DNA from: Thermocrinis sp.
GTDB lineage: Bacteria > Aquificota > Aquificia > Aquificales > Aquificaceae
Assembly (NCBI GenBank): GCA_009903855.1
Contig: WYEK01000027.1
Location: 1-54,282 of the forward strand
DNA: 54,282 nucleotides
Direction: 5' to 3'
The notes beneath the pieces were generated by a model. The model did not search any database and had not been told where the DNA came from. It saw only the letters and a list, made by a program, of their open reading frames with translations. Numbering within the stretch: position 1 is the stretch's first letter; each line of letters begins with the position of its first letter. A program made the translations under genes and the position numbers. Below, in pieces: positions 31,424 through 39,616 of this stretch.

Positions 31424-32511
31424 AAGAGTATCCCAACCACAGGAAAGACAACCATCAAAAGGGCGGAGAGTTTGTAGTCGTTGCCCGTCAGGAGCATAAA
31501 AAGGCTCCAGACCCAAAGCCCGGTGGTGGATGCTATGCGCTCGCTCAGAGAAAGAAAGGACATACGAAGGGAGACAGTTTCCAAGGGGAAGAGCTCCAAA
31601 AGTAGAACCCTTGAGGTAGTCCAAAGGTGAGAGAGTGAAAGACCACCTAAAAAGCCTACAAAGAGTAGCAGTTCCCTTGGTGTTGAATATAAAACAATCA
31701 AAAACAAAGACCAAAGGATGAAGCCCAGGGGAAATAGACGCCGTGCCCTTAGTCTGTCCGTTAGTTTGCCAAAGAGCAGTCCACCTAAGACACCACCCAA
31801 GGCAGAAAGCCCGATCACTTTGTATATTTCCCGCTCCTCCAAGCCATAGGCGTGCTTTAGGTATATGCCCATCATAGCAATTAACGTGTTTGCCACTTCT
31901 GTCAGGCTAAGAATGGCAAGGACTAAAAGCAAAAACTTTTTGTCCTTTAGCTCTTTTCGTAGGCTTATGGTGGTTTTTTGTGGTAGGTTTGGAAGAAGGA
32001 AGATGGCTGGCAGGGAGAGGAAGAGAAAAATTAGGGCGGTTTGGTAAAAGACCTCCGGCACCTTTAAAAATTCTGCCAGAAAGAGAAGGCTAAGGGCAGA
32101 GCCAAGGTATCCAAAGGCAACGCCCACGCCGGAGGCAGTTCCCTTGCTTTCAAAACCACCAAGCAGTGAGTTGTAAAAGACCATAGCCTGCTGGTGAAAG
32201 ACCGCCATCAAAAGATAGAGAAAAAGGTTCAAAGCGGGCATGTGGAGGGTAAAGCTAAGAAGAATGCCAAGGACTGAGGTCAAAAGGGTAAAGAGAACAA
32301 AAAACCGCTTGCGGTATGCCCTGCTGTCTGCAAGCTTTGCAAGGGGGACCGCCATAAGAAAGGAGAGAAAAAAGGCAAAGCCATAGAGGGTAGAGTAAAG
32401 CTTGGGGTCTATATGCTTGGTAATGTACAGTGGATAAAAGGTAGAAAAGATGATCGCACCAAGGATGGTTTCTCCTGTATCATAGAGGGCAAAGGAGAGA
32501 ACTTTTCTCAA
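31402..32511 (-). CDS. MFS transporter
   Basis: Major facilitator carrier of 369 residues with about 11-12 hydrophobic helices. The loop between helices 2 and 3 has a form of the MFS signature (FLMAVPLAKLADSRAYRKRF), repeated in the second half (GGLLFGKLTDRLRARRLFPLG). The substrate is unknown. The start codon overlaps the end of the pgl remnant (ATGA), so it was once the last gene of the gnd-pgl operon and may still be transcribed with the upstream ubiX group. Confidence 0.88.
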   Translation of the reverse strand: MRKVLSFALYDTGETILGAIIFSTFYPLYITKHIDPKLYSTLYGFAFFLSFLMAVPLAKLADSRAYRKRFFVLFTLLTSVLGILLSFTLHMPALNLFLYLLMAVFHQQAMVFYNSLLGGFESKGTASGVGVAFGYLGSALSLLFLAEFLKVPEVFYQTALIFLFLSLPAIFLLPNLPQKTTISLRKELKDKKFLLLVLAILSLTEVANTLIAMMGIYLKHAYGLEEREIYKVIGLSALGGVLGGLLFGKLTDRLRARRLFPLGFILWSLFLIVLYSTPRELLLFVGFLGGLSLSHLWTTSRVLLLELFPLETVSLRMSFLSLSERIASTTGLWVWSLFMLLTGNDYKLSALLMVVFPVVGILFYLFSRR

Positions 32512-32900
32512 GTTGAATATATTATAAAGGTTTTCCTTTTTCCCTTTACCTTGCTTGCGGGAATGTCTTCGCCCTTGAGGAGTTTTTCATAAACCTTTCT
32601 TTTTTCTTCGCCCTTTAGGGCAAAGACCACCACGCAGGAGGAGTTTAGGTATTGGTAGCTCAAGGAAACTCTTTGGGTACCATCTGGAGCAATGGAGGTG
32701 CAAACCTTTGGAGTTATGGTAAGGCAGGGGGAGTTGGGAAAGAGGGATGCGGTGTGTCCGTCCTCTCCCACGCCAAGCAAACACACATCCAAGCCCTGGG
32801 GAAGCTTTCGGGAGTAATCTACGCAGGCGTCCCTAAAGGGCAGTTCTGTATTCACATAGATTATCTTTGCCTTAGCTCCGAGGTTTTCCCGAATGTTTGA
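32508..32900 (-). pseudogene. pgl: 6-phosphogluconolactonase, C-terminal remnant
   Basis: The frame is the C-terminal part of Pgl/DevB: SN-IRENLG, VNTELPFRDAC.DYS and the active-site segment LLGVGEDGHTASLFPN, ending normally. Read upstream, family similarity continues in frame past GTG 32855 to about 32900, then ends abruptly in gnd sequence. The first 90-100 residues are missing and there is no start codon with an SD. The enzyme cannot be functional. It is the 3' side of a deletion that joined gnd to pgl. Confidence 0.85.
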
Positions 32901-33166
32901 CTATGTCTCCCTCTTCCAAAAAAATCTTCAAGCTGTCTTAAAACATCATCCACCGCAGAGTGGGGAACCATAATCCAAACTACCCTCCTGCCTTCAAAGA
33001 AGTCCTTTACCTTGGAAAGGCTGTCAAAGGTCAAAAAATACTGGCTTGCAATCTTGCGGTTTTCTTCCTTTGGGTCGTAGCCTCCCACCTTATGCCCTCT
33101 TTGGGCTAAGCGCTTTCCCAAACCTTTTCCCATCCCCCCAAGTCCTACAAAAAATATCTCCGCCAT
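32898..33166 (-). pseudogene. gnd: 6-phosphogluconate dehydrogenase, N-terminal remnant
   Basis: Starts normally with an SD (GGGAGG) and the Rossmann motif VGLGGMGKGLGKRLA, then VVWIMVPHSAVDDVL. In a run of seven T (32918-32924) the frame shifts: with six T it would read on as LEDFLEEGDIV, the expected family sequence. Similarity to gnd stops at about 32901, after some 85 of about 300 residues, where pgl sequence begins. Reading in the shifted frame gives unrelated residues to a stop near 32861. The catalytic domain is gone. Confidence 0.85.
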
Positions 33167-33187
33167 AGGAGCCCTCCCGCCCTTATT

Positions 33188-33757
33188 TTAACTTTTCCAC
33201 CTTTTGAAAAGCTCGTGTTCTATCCTTAGGGCATCCAATACCTTACCTACTACAAAATCCACCATTTCCTGCACGCTTTTGGGTTTGTGATAAAAAGCGG
33301 GGCTTGCGGGGATGATTATGCCACCCGCCCTTGCTACCCGTAGCATGTTCTCTATGTGGATGACCGAGTAGGGAGCCTCCCTTATGAGCAGGACAAGGGG
33401 CACCCTCTCCTTGAGGGCGGTTTCACAGACCCGGTGGATAAGGTTTTGATTTATACCGTTAGCAACGCAGGAAAGGGTGCTCATAGAACAGGGTGCCACC
33501 ACCACACCTTTATATTTGATGAGCCTAGAACCGCTGGCTATTCTGTCTCCCACAGCCCTTTCAGAAACAAACCTTACCTTGGGAAACTTCTCTTGGAGGT
33601 CCTTAACGGAGAGCTCAAGCTCCTCCTTTAGCACCAAAGCACCCGCACTGGATATTATGAGGTCTATTTGAAAGCCCTTTTCGTACAGAACCTCCAAAAG
33701 CCTGAGCCCGTATATGCTCCCGCTGGCACCGGTGATGCAAAGGACTATGCTTTCCAA
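33188..33757 (-). CDS. ubiX: Flavin prenyltransferase UbiX
   Basis: Makes prenylated FMN, the cofactor of UbiD-type decarboxylases. The N-terminal FMN site (CITGASGSIYG), SERAVGDRIASGS, APCSMSTLSCVANGINQNL and the HIENMLRVARAGGIIIPASPAFYHKP segment are all typical. Length is 189 residues. In organisms with the futalosine pathway (mqnD is in this window) UbiX/UbiD-like proteins are thought to act in menaquinone synthesis; that role here is inference. It lies 3 bp after the FUN14 gene and 21 bp before the gnd remnant. Confidence 0.95.
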   Translation of the reverse strand: MESIVLCITGASGSIYGLRLLEVLYEKGFQIDLIISSAGALVLKEELELSVKDLQEKFPKVRFVSERAVGDRIASGSRLIKYKGVVVAPCSMSTLSCVANGINQNLIHRVCETALKERVPLVLLIREAPYSVIHIENMLRVARAGGIIIPASPAFYHKPKSVQEMVDFVVGKVLDALRIEHELFKRWKS

Positions 33758-33760
33758 CCC

Positions 33761-34054
33761 TCAGCCCGCCTTAAAGCCCAAGAAAAACCCACCCGCAAAG
33801 GCTGACGAAAAGACCACGGTCTTTAGGGCACCTTTTACAAAGGCATCAACACCGTGAAAGAGGGATTTAAAGAGCACCCAAAACTGCTCCCAGTTTATGT
33901 CAATAATTCCCTTGCTCTGAAGCCAAAGAAGGGAAAGAAGGTAGAGCCCGACGAACATGAGAAATAGGTTTATGAGCTTTTTTACCGCAAAGCCCACCAC
34001 AAAGCCCGCAAAGCCCGCATAACCCAAGTCTGTAAGCAAGTTTTCCCAGTTCAT
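33761..34054 (-). CDS. FUN14-family small membrane protein
   Basis: A 97-residue protein with the FUN14 pattern: GFAGFVVGFAVKK at about 14-26, a hydrophobic helix (LFLMFVGLYLLSLLWL, 31-46), an acidic/aromatic linker and a Gly-rich C-terminal helix (SSAFAGGFFLGFKAG). The bacterial function is unknown. It overlaps the upstream radical SAM gene by 4 nt and is probably cotranscribed with ubiX. Confidence 0.75.
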   Translation of the reverse strand: MNWENLLTDLGYAGFAGFVVGFAVKKLINLFLMFVGLYLLSLLWLQSKGIIDINWEQFWVLFKSLFHGVDAFVKGALKTVVFSSAFAGGFFLGFKAG

Positions 34055-35166
34055 TGGTACCTAAAGACGCTAGGATTAAGTATGTCTGGATAGTTGGTGG
34101 TCATCTCATAGTCAAAGAGCTGTTTCCTGATACGCTCCAAATCCCTCTTTTCTGGCTTGAAGGGATAGCTCCTTATATCCGTGGGGGAGCTGTCTCCGAA
34201 GGGTCTGTTGCAGGCAACCTCTGTGGTCTTTCCTCTGCAGCCGGAGGTCATGAAGGGTCTTCCGCTCCAAAAGAGTTCCTCAAAGGTGTCTTTGTCAATG
34301 CCAAAGTCTATAACCTGACCCTTTTCGTTGAACTTCATGTCCTCATATCTGGCTATCTTGTTGTCTATTAGATACCTTGCAAACTGAACCCTTCTGTATT
34401 GAGGTGCAGGGCAGGGCTTTTCTTTTTCCATCATAGAACCTTCCTCTGGCCAGAAGGAGAAAAGGTGCGTCCTTGCTCCCAAATCCCTGACCTTTTGTAT
34501 GGTCTCTATCATCTCCTGTTCTGTTTCTCCCAAGCCCACAATCAGATGACATCCCACGTAGCCATCGCCCATAACCTCACAAGCCCACTCTAAGACCTTC
34601 CAGAAGGTTTCCCACTTGTGAGGGCTGTTCATGGGTTTGCCCCTCAGCCTTTCAAAGACCTCGGGCGTCGCGCAGTCTATGGCAACGGTAACGGTGTCTG
34701 CACCCAACTTTTTATAATCCAGTATATCCTGATAGGTAGTTCCCGTGGCGTTTATGAGTAAAGAGACAAATATCTTATCTCCAAGCTTCCTTAAAACCCT
34801 TTCTAATACCTCTTTGGTGTCCCTTATAGCCCTCAGGTGGGTGATCTGGGCTATACAGAGCCTCTCCACATGCCCTACTTTTTCTGCCCTGTCTATGATC
34901 TCATCCAAGGCAACTGTAGGCCACTCAACCCTTATGAAGTTCTTCTTTGAATACTCCACTTCTCTTGCCTTTTGAAGCCCACAGTAGGCACACGTAGCAT
35001 GACATCCAGAAGGATATGTCAAAAGGGTGTTTATGCAACTGAGCTTAGTGTTTCTGTAAAACTGCCCGGGCACAAGCCCTAAGGTCATGGCCGCAGCCAT
35101 GCTTATCTGAAGGTATTCTGGGCTCTCCTTTTGAACGGTAAGGCTTTCCAAAAGGCTCCTGTGCAT
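34051..35166 (-). CDS. Radical SAM enzyme of the BioB/HydE/LipS type
   Basis: The 371-residue protein binds a 4Fe-4S cluster through C55, C59 and C62 (CHATCAYC) and has a TIM-barrel layout like BioB and HydE. A later pair of cysteines in a TSGCRGKTTEVACNRPFGDS segment (about 327-345) could bind a second cluster. This combination suggests the two-part lipoyl synthases LipS1/LipS2, which Aquificales use with their sHdr sulfur-oxidation system; I cannot tell which subunit it would be, and a partner gene is not in the window. Biotin synthase itself is less likely. SD AGGAGGTG before ATG. Confidence 0.7.
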   Translation of the reverse strand: MHRSLLESLTVQKESPEYLQISMAAAMTLGLVPGQFYRNTKLSCINTLLTYPSGCHATCAYCGLQKAREVEYSKKNFIRVEWPTVALDEIIDRAEKVGHVERLCIAQITHLRAIRDTKEVLERVLRKLGDKIFVSLLINATGTTYQDILDYKKLGADTVTVAIDCATPEVFERLRGKPMNSPHKWETFWKVLEWACEVMGDGYVGCHLIVGLGETEQEMIETIQKVRDLGARTHLFSFWPEEGSMMEKEKPCPAPQYRRVQFARYLIDNKIARYEDMKFNEKGQVIDFGIDKDTFEELFWSGRPFMTSGCRGKTTEVACNRPFGDSSPTDIRSYPFKPEKRDLERIRKQLFDYEMTTNYPDILNPSVFRYQ

Positions 35167-35200
35167 CCTTCACCTCCTGTGAAGTAATTATAACCTGTCT

Positions 35201-35206
35201 TATAAT
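35201..35206 (+). promoter_or_regulatory. -10 hexamer for the GGDEF/EAL gene, leaderless spacing
   Basis: A perfect TATAAT ends eight bases before GTG 35215. There is no SD and no clear -35. The expected transcript starts within two bases of the start codon. Confidence 0.45.
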
Positions 35207-35214
35207 TTATCTAC

Positions 35215-36450
35215 GTGGCACGTGAATGTTTGACACTGCTTGACTTATACAAAGAGACCTTTATTCCAAATACCCAGTGTCTGAAAGATATCTTAAAAAA
35301 AGTCTTCTACTTTCACGAAAGAAAAGGTAGAGAGTTTTCGCTTATACTCGTTGATATTGACAATCTACGGCAAATAAACAGAGAAAAGAGCTACTTTGTG
35401 GGTAATAAGGTGCTTTTGCTTGTGGCGGATACAATAGCTAACAGCATAAGAAAGAGTTATATAGCAGGAAAGTATAAGGGTGGAAGTTTTCTTATAATAC
35501 TTCCGGAAACAGACAAAGAAGGAGCAAAGGTAGTTTCAGATAGCCTTGCAAAAAGGCTTGCGGATATACAAGTAGAAGGATATTCTGTAAGTGCAACAAT
35601 CACTTTATGTAGCTATCCAGAGGATGGAGCATCGCCCGAAGAACTTTTAAACCTTTTGGAAGAACAAACTGCAAAGGCAAAGGGTAAAAATAAACCGATA
35701 ATAACATTTGAAAGCTTTAGAACACGAAAGAAAAGGGAAATAACCGTATGGAATTTCGTCTCTGCCATTGAGGAAAATAGGGTGGTGCCAGCCTTTCAAC
35801 CAATTCTAAACCTTAAGAAAGATTCCATTGAAGGCTACGAGGTTTTAATACGTATAGAAGACCAAGGTGATCACATTCCTGCTATGGCTTTTATAGACCA
35901 GATTTACGAACTTTCCCTTTTAACGGTTTTTGAAGAAATAATCTTTGATAAAGCTATAAACGCTTGGCTTGCAGGGAAGATCAGTGGGAAGCTATTCTTT
36001 AACATGCCCTCTTATTTTGTCAATTACTTGGCAAAGGGTAAGGCAAAGCTTGAGGACTTTAAAAAAGAGCTCACAAAAGCTGGCATTCCTCCAGAGGATG
36101 TAGTGATAGAGATTCCAGAGAGTAGAATCGCAGCTACTACTGAGGAATTAGTAGAGGTGGTCAGTAACATAAGGGCTTTGGGTTTCAAGGTGGCGGTGGA
36201 TGATTTTGGCGTTGAGAATTCGTCCATTGAAAGGCTGTTAAAGACGAAGCCCGATATTGTAAAAATAGATGGGTTCTTTTTAAAGGAGGAGAGAAACATG
36301 CTTAGGTGGATTGTAAAGGGCTTAAAGAAATTGGGTTATGCGGTGGCTATGGAGCATGTGGAAAAGGCAGAGGACTTTGAGCTTGCCAAAAAGCTTGGAG
36401 CGGATTACGCTCAGGGCTTTTACATAGGCAGACCCGAGGTGCTGACTTGA
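35215..36450 (+). CDS. Degenerate GGDEF plus EAL domain protein, probable c-di-GMP phosphodiesterase
   Basis: A 411-residue cytoplasmic protein. Residues 30-165 form a GGDEF-like domain in which the catalytic motif reads GGSFL (89-93), so it cannot make c-di-GMP. Residues 180-410 form an EAL domain: EVL in place of EAL (209-211), Asn263, Glu299, DDFG (329-332), Lys350, the ExVE-like EHVE (380-383) and Gln400 are retained. All metal and water-activating positions I can place are present, so hydrolysis of c-di-GMP is plausible, though the FNMP stretch departs from consensus. No membrane segment. The hisA start overlaps its stop by 4 nt. Confidence 0.88.
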   Translation: MARECLTLLDLYKETFIPNTQCLKDILKKVFYFHERKGREFSLILVDIDNLRQINREKSYFVGNKVLLLVADTIANSIRKSYIAGKYKGGSFLIILPETDKEGAKVVSDSLAKRLADIQVEGYSVSATITLCSYPEDGASPEELLNLLEEQTAKAKGKNKPIITFESFRTRKKREITVWNFVSAIEENRVVPAFQPILNLKKDSIEGYEVLIRIEDQGDHIPAMAFIDQIYELSLLTVFEEIIFDKAINAWLAGKISGKLFFNMPSYFVNYLAKGKAKLEDFKKELTKAGIPPEDVVIEIPESRIAATTEELVEVVSNIRALGFKVAVDDFGVENSSIERLLKTKPDIVKIDGFFLKEERNMLRWIVKGLKKLGYAVAMEHVEKAEDFELAKKLGADYAQGFYIGRPEVLT

Positions 36451-37151
36451 AGGACTTTTTGATTCCAGCCATTGACCTAAAGGAAGGGCGCTTGGTTAGG
36501 CTACACAGAGGACAAGAAGACCAAGCAAAGGTCTATTCGGAGAAACCAGAAGAGGTAGCAAGGTTCTTTGAAGGGCTCGGTTTTTCTCGGCTCCATGTTG
36601 TGGATTTGGACGGTGCCTTTGGGGGCGTGCCAAAGAACCTACAGGCGATAAGGAGCATAAGAAAGGTCTTTTCTGGAACCATTCAGGTGGGTGGTGGCAT
36701 AAGGTCTATGGAAACTCTGAAAATCCTTGACGAAGAAGGTATAAACCTTTTTGTGGTTGGCACTGTAGCCCTCAAGAACCCTCAGCTTTTTGAAGAGATG
36801 TTAACAGCCTTTCCCGGCAGGTTGATACTCTCGGTGGATAGCAAGGGAGGAAAGGTTTCCGTAGGTGGATGGAAGGAGGAGAGTCCATATACACCTCAGG
36901 ATTTGGCTAAAGTGTGGGATCCAAAGCCCATATGGGGCTATCTTTATACGGTGGTGGAAAGGGATGGCACCCTGGAGGGTGTGGACCCAAAGCCCTACGA
37001 GGAGTTCAAAAGGCTTTCAAAAAAACCACTCCTCGCCAGCGGTGGGGTAGCAAGCCTTGAGGATCTGAAAAAACTCTACGGTTTGGTGGAAGGAGTAGTG
37101 GTTGGAAAGGCAATCTACGAGGGTAAAATAGACCTGAGGGAACTAAAATAA
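36447..37151 (+). CDS. hisA: Phosphoribosylformimino-5-aminoimidazole carboxamide ribotide isomerase
   Basis: TIM-barrel isomerase of histidine synthesis. The catalytic Asp of the first strand (PAIDLKEGRLVRL), the second catalytic Asp (LSVDSKGGKV), and phosphate loops VGGGIRS and ASGGVASLEDL are present. Length is 234 residues. It begins at TTG 36447 inside the stop of the EAL gene (TTGA), so translation is coupled to it. hemH follows after 4 bp. Confidence 0.96.
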   Translation: MKDFLIPAIDLKEGRLVRLHRGQEDQAKVYSEKPEEVARFFEGLGFSRLHVVDLDGAFGGVPKNLQAIRSIRKVFSGTIQVGGGIRSMETLKILDEEGINLFVVGTVALKNPQLFEEMLTAFPGRLILSVDSKGGKVSVGGWKEESPYTPQDLAKVWDPKPIWGYLYTVVERDGTLEGVDPKPYEEFKRLSKKPLLASGGVASLEDLKKLYGLVEGVVVGKAIYEGKIDLRELK

Positions 37152-37155
37152 AGCT

Positions 37156-38142
37156 ATGGAAAAGATTGCGGTTTTACTTTTAAACATGGGAGGACCAGAC
37201 TCCTTAGAGGCCATCAGACCCTTCTTATACAATCTATTTTCGGACCACGACATCGTAGAAATACCAAAACCCATCCAAAAACCTGTAGCCTTTTTTATAT
37301 CCCTCTTTAGGGCAAAAAAGACAAGGCACTACTACGAGTTGATGGGAGGCAAATCTCCACAGAGGGAACAGACAGAAGCCCAAGCAAAAGCCCTGCAAAA
37401 AATACTGCCCGAGAACTTCATTGTAAAGCCCGCCATGAGGTATTGGAAGCCCTTTATAGAAACTGCAGTAAAGGAATCTATAGAAGAAGGGGCAAAGGCT
37501 TTTGTGCTCCTTCCTATGTATCCCCAATACAGCAAGACCACCACCGGCTCTTCCTTTAATGAATTCGAAAGGGTTTATAAAAGGCTTGGCTTGAACCTTC
37601 CCGTCGTAAAAATCCACTCTTATCACAACCATCCCCTTTACATAAGGGCAATGGTGGAGAGGATAAAAGAGAGGGTAAAAGAGCCCGAAAAATACTTTTT
37701 CCTCTTCAGTGCCCACAGCCTGCCGGTAAAAGTCATAGAGAGGGGAGACCCCTACAAGGATCAAACGGAGGAAACGGTAAGGCTAATAATGGAACATTTC
37801 CCCGGAGTTAAGTACGCCTTGGGTTATCAGAGTAAGATTGGACCCGTTAAGTGGCTGGATCCGGAGACACAAAGGCTTTTAGAGGAGGTCTTAAGGGCTG
37901 GCCATAAAAGGATCGTTGTGGTGCCCGTTTCCTTTACCTGCGAGCACTCGGAAACCCTTTACGAACTTGACCATCAGTATGGCAACCTTGCCAAAGAGTT
38001 AGGGGTGGAGGAGTATGTGAGAATTCCCACTTTGCAGGACCATCCCACCTACATAGCCCTTCTCAAAGAGTTAGTTTTAGATGCTCAGAAAGAACTTGAA
38101 GGGCAACCTTCGGGCTTGGCTCACAGCCAGTCCACAGCCTAA
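37156..38142 (+). CDS. hemH: Ferrochelatase
   Basis: Inserts Fe2+ into protoporphyrin (or coproporphyrin) at the end of heme synthesis. Family landmarks are LLNMGGPDSLE, LYNLFSD, the catalytic His in FSAHSLPVKVI (about residue 190) and the Glu in VSFTCEHSETLYELD. Length is 328 residues. The last 26 codons overlap aroE on the other strand (80 bp); that tail (QPSGLAHSQSTA) lies past the conserved core and may have arisen by loss of an earlier stop. Confidence 0.95.
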   Translation: MEKIAVLLLNMGGPDSLEAIRPFLYNLFSDHDIVEIPKPIQKPVAFFISLFRAKKTRHYYELMGGKSPQREQTEAQAKALQKILPENFIVKPAMRYWKPFIETAVKESIEEGAKAFVLLPMYPQYSKTTTGSSFNEFERVYKRLGLNLPVVKIHSYHNHPLYIRAMVERIKERVKEPEKYFFLFSAHSLPVKVIERGDPYKDQTEETVRLIMEHFPGVKYALGYQSKIGPVKWLDPETQRLLEEVLRAGHKRIVVVPVSFTCEHSETLYELDHQYGNLAKELGVEEYVRIPTLQDHPTYIALLKELVLDAQKELEGQPSGLAHSQSTA

Positions 38143-38881
38143 AGCTCTCCAATCCCTGATATACGAGCATCTTCAAACCGTCTGAGTATATAGCTCCCCT
38201 TTTTTCCGCCCACTCCTTTAGAAGGGTTTGTCTGTTGTAGAGCAGTTCAAAGACCACTTGCCCCTCTCTTATGAGGGAGTAATCAAAGAGCATATAGTCT
38301 TCCGTCAAGCCCACCGAAGTGGTGTTTACTATTAGGTCTGCGTTTGGCACAACCTCCTCTGGTGATTCCACCACATCCACCCCAAAGCTTTGGGAGAGCA
38401 GTTTAGCCTTTTCCTTTGTTCTGTTCCACAAAAAGACTTGCGCTTCCTCTTGCTTTAGGGCATAGAGCACCGCCCGGGCAGAACCACCAGCCCCCAAAAC
38501 TAAAACCTTTTTACCCTTTAGCTCTGGGAGAATCTCTTTAAGGCTTTTTAAAAAACCAATCCAGTCAGTGTTGTAGCCCTCTGTTCTTTCTCCAAACTTG
38601 ACCGTATTTACCGCCCCAATATTTTTGGCATGCTCGTCTGCGTAATCAACGAGCTCAAGGACCTTCTCCTTGTGTGGGATAGTAACATTCACTCCTTTTA
38701 TTCCCAGTGCTTTTAGCCCTTCAAGGGCAGTCTTTAGGTCCTCGGGTTTTACCTCAAAGGGAACATACACCGCGTTTAAACCCAGATGCTCAAAGACTCT
38801 GTTTTGAAAGACAGGAGAAAGGGAATGGCTTATGGGATATCCGACGACGCCGTAGAGGGCGGTCCTTCCGGAGATTTTCAT
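38063..38881 (-). CDS. aroE: Shikimate dehydrogenase
   Basis: Reduces 3-dehydroshikimate with NADPH. The shikimate site (GYPISHSLSP), the catalytic Lys in NVTIPHKEKV, the Asp in GYNTDWIGF and the NADP loop LVLGAGGSARAV are intact. Length is 272 residues. The Nfu gene ends 4 nt inside its start, so it is the last gene of the IscU operon. Its 3' end runs 80 bp into hemH. Confidence 0.96.
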   Translation of the reverse strand: MKISGRTALYGVVGYPISHSLSPVFQNRVFEHLGLNAVYVPFEVKPEDLKTALEGLKALGIKGVNVTIPHKEKVLELVDYADEHAKNIGAVNTVKFGERTEGYNTDWIGFLKSLKEILPELKGKKVLVLGAGGSARAVLYALKQEEAQVFLWNRTKEKAKLLSQSFGVDVVESPEEVVPNADLIVNTTSVGLTEDYMLFDYSLIREGQVVFELLYNRQTLLKEWAEKRGAIYSDGLKMLVYQGLESFRLWTGCEPSPKVALQVLSEHLKLTL

Positions 38882-39129
38882 AAAAGATTGTGCTTGGGAA
38901 CGGAGATTTCCACCTTCTTTACCCAGTCTAGATTGCCCTTGAGGGCAATGTCCACCACTTCCTTCACGCTAACATCCACTATGGGACAGTCGGTGCATCC
39001 ACCCTCAAACTGTAAATACACCTCACCCTCTTTGATGTCCACAACCTTCAGGTTTCCGTGATGTTCCTTCAGGGCTGGTCTGATTTTTTCAAGGACCAGT
39101 TCAACTTCTTTTAGCTTTTCTCTTTCCAT
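38878..39129 (-). CDS. Nfu-type iron-sulfur carrier (NifU C-terminal domain)
   Basis: An 83-residue NifU-like domain that binds a 4Fe-4S cluster between two subunits through a CxxC motif; here GCTDCPIVDVSVKEVV. It probably takes clusters from IscU, encoded four genes upstream, and delivers them to clients. It overlaps the DUF1858-like gene by 19 bp and aroE by 4 nt. Confidence 0.93.
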   Translation of the reverse strand: MEREKLKEVELVLEKIRPALKEHHGNLKVVDIKEGEVYLQFEGGCTDCPIVDVSVKEVVDIALKGNLDWVKKVEISVPKHNLL

Positions 39130-39368
39130 GATGGGTCCTCCAACTCTCTAATTAAATTTTGGATTTTCATCCAGAGTTTTCCCTGATCTTCCTCATCCAA
39201 CTCCATCAACCTAAAAAAGCCCTTTAGGGTTAGCTTGTCTGCCACTATGTCAAGAAGGTCTTCCTCTTCCAACTTGCCAAGTCCATAATCCCACAGTATT
39301 TCCTTAGTCTCCGGATATCTCTCCAAAAGTTCTCTAAGGTTTATGTCTAAGGTGATCCTCTCCCTCAT
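39111..39368 (-). CDS. DUF1858-like small protein
   Basis: An 85-residue protein whose N-terminal part (ITLDINLRELLERYPETKEILWDYGLGKL) has the DUF1858 pattern, with helices implied by the rest. Many DUF1858 proteins have a CxxC after this point; here the Cys are absent (GLGKLEEEDLL), so redox or cluster binding is unlikely. I chose ATG 39368, overlapping the TusA-like stop by 4 nt; the longer frame to 39452 would run over that gene. The function is unknown, but the setting is a sulfur-transfer operon. Confidence 0.75.
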   Translation of the reverse strand: MRERITLDINLRELLERYPETKEILWDYGLGKLEEEDLLDIVADKLTLKGFFRLMELDEEDQGKLWMKIQNLIRELEDPSWKEKS

Positions 39369-39616
39369 AGTTCTTTTACTTTTCTGACAAAAAGATGAAA
39401 CTCGCCGTCTTCTTCGTACATGCCCAAGAACTCTTGCCCTGTAGCCTTGCACCAGGCGGGAATGTCCTCCACCACGCCCGGGTCATCCGCTATCAACTCT
39501 AAAATCTGCCCTATTTGCATCTGTTTGATCATTTTAGAGGTTTCCGCTATGGGCACAGGGCAAAAGGTTCCCACCACATCGTGAACCACATCGGGCTTTA
39601 TCTTATCCAACTCCAT
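39365..39616 (-). CDS. TusA/SirA-family sulfur carrier-like protein
   Basis: An 83-residue protein with the TusA fold and the key Cys in GTFCPVPIAET (Cys19, the CPxP motif). This Cys carries a persulfide in TusA proteins. The following DDPGVVEDIPAWCKATGQEFLG segment is standard for the family. It overlaps the PP-loop ATPase gene by 14 bp and the DUF1858-like gene by 4 nt, which suggests that it feeds sulfur to the ATPase. Confidence 0.92.
   Translation of the reverse strand: MELDKIKPDVVHDVVGTFCPVPIAETSKMIKQMQIGQILELIADDPGVVEDIPAWCKATGQEFLGMYEEDGEFHLFVRKVKEL

Noticed and set aside
32508..33166. A functional gnd-pgl fusion enzyme
   Set aside because: The two parts are in different frames, both lack essential domains, and a T-run frameshift is present.
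34051..35166. Biotin synthase (bioB) as partner of bioA
   Set aside because: The cysteine motif fits, but the late GC...CNRPFGD segment and overall sequence do not read like BioB.
39369..39452. Upstream extension of the DUF1858-like gene
   Set aside because: An Arg-rich shadow of the TusA-like gene; the 4-nt overlap start at 39368 is typical for this operon.
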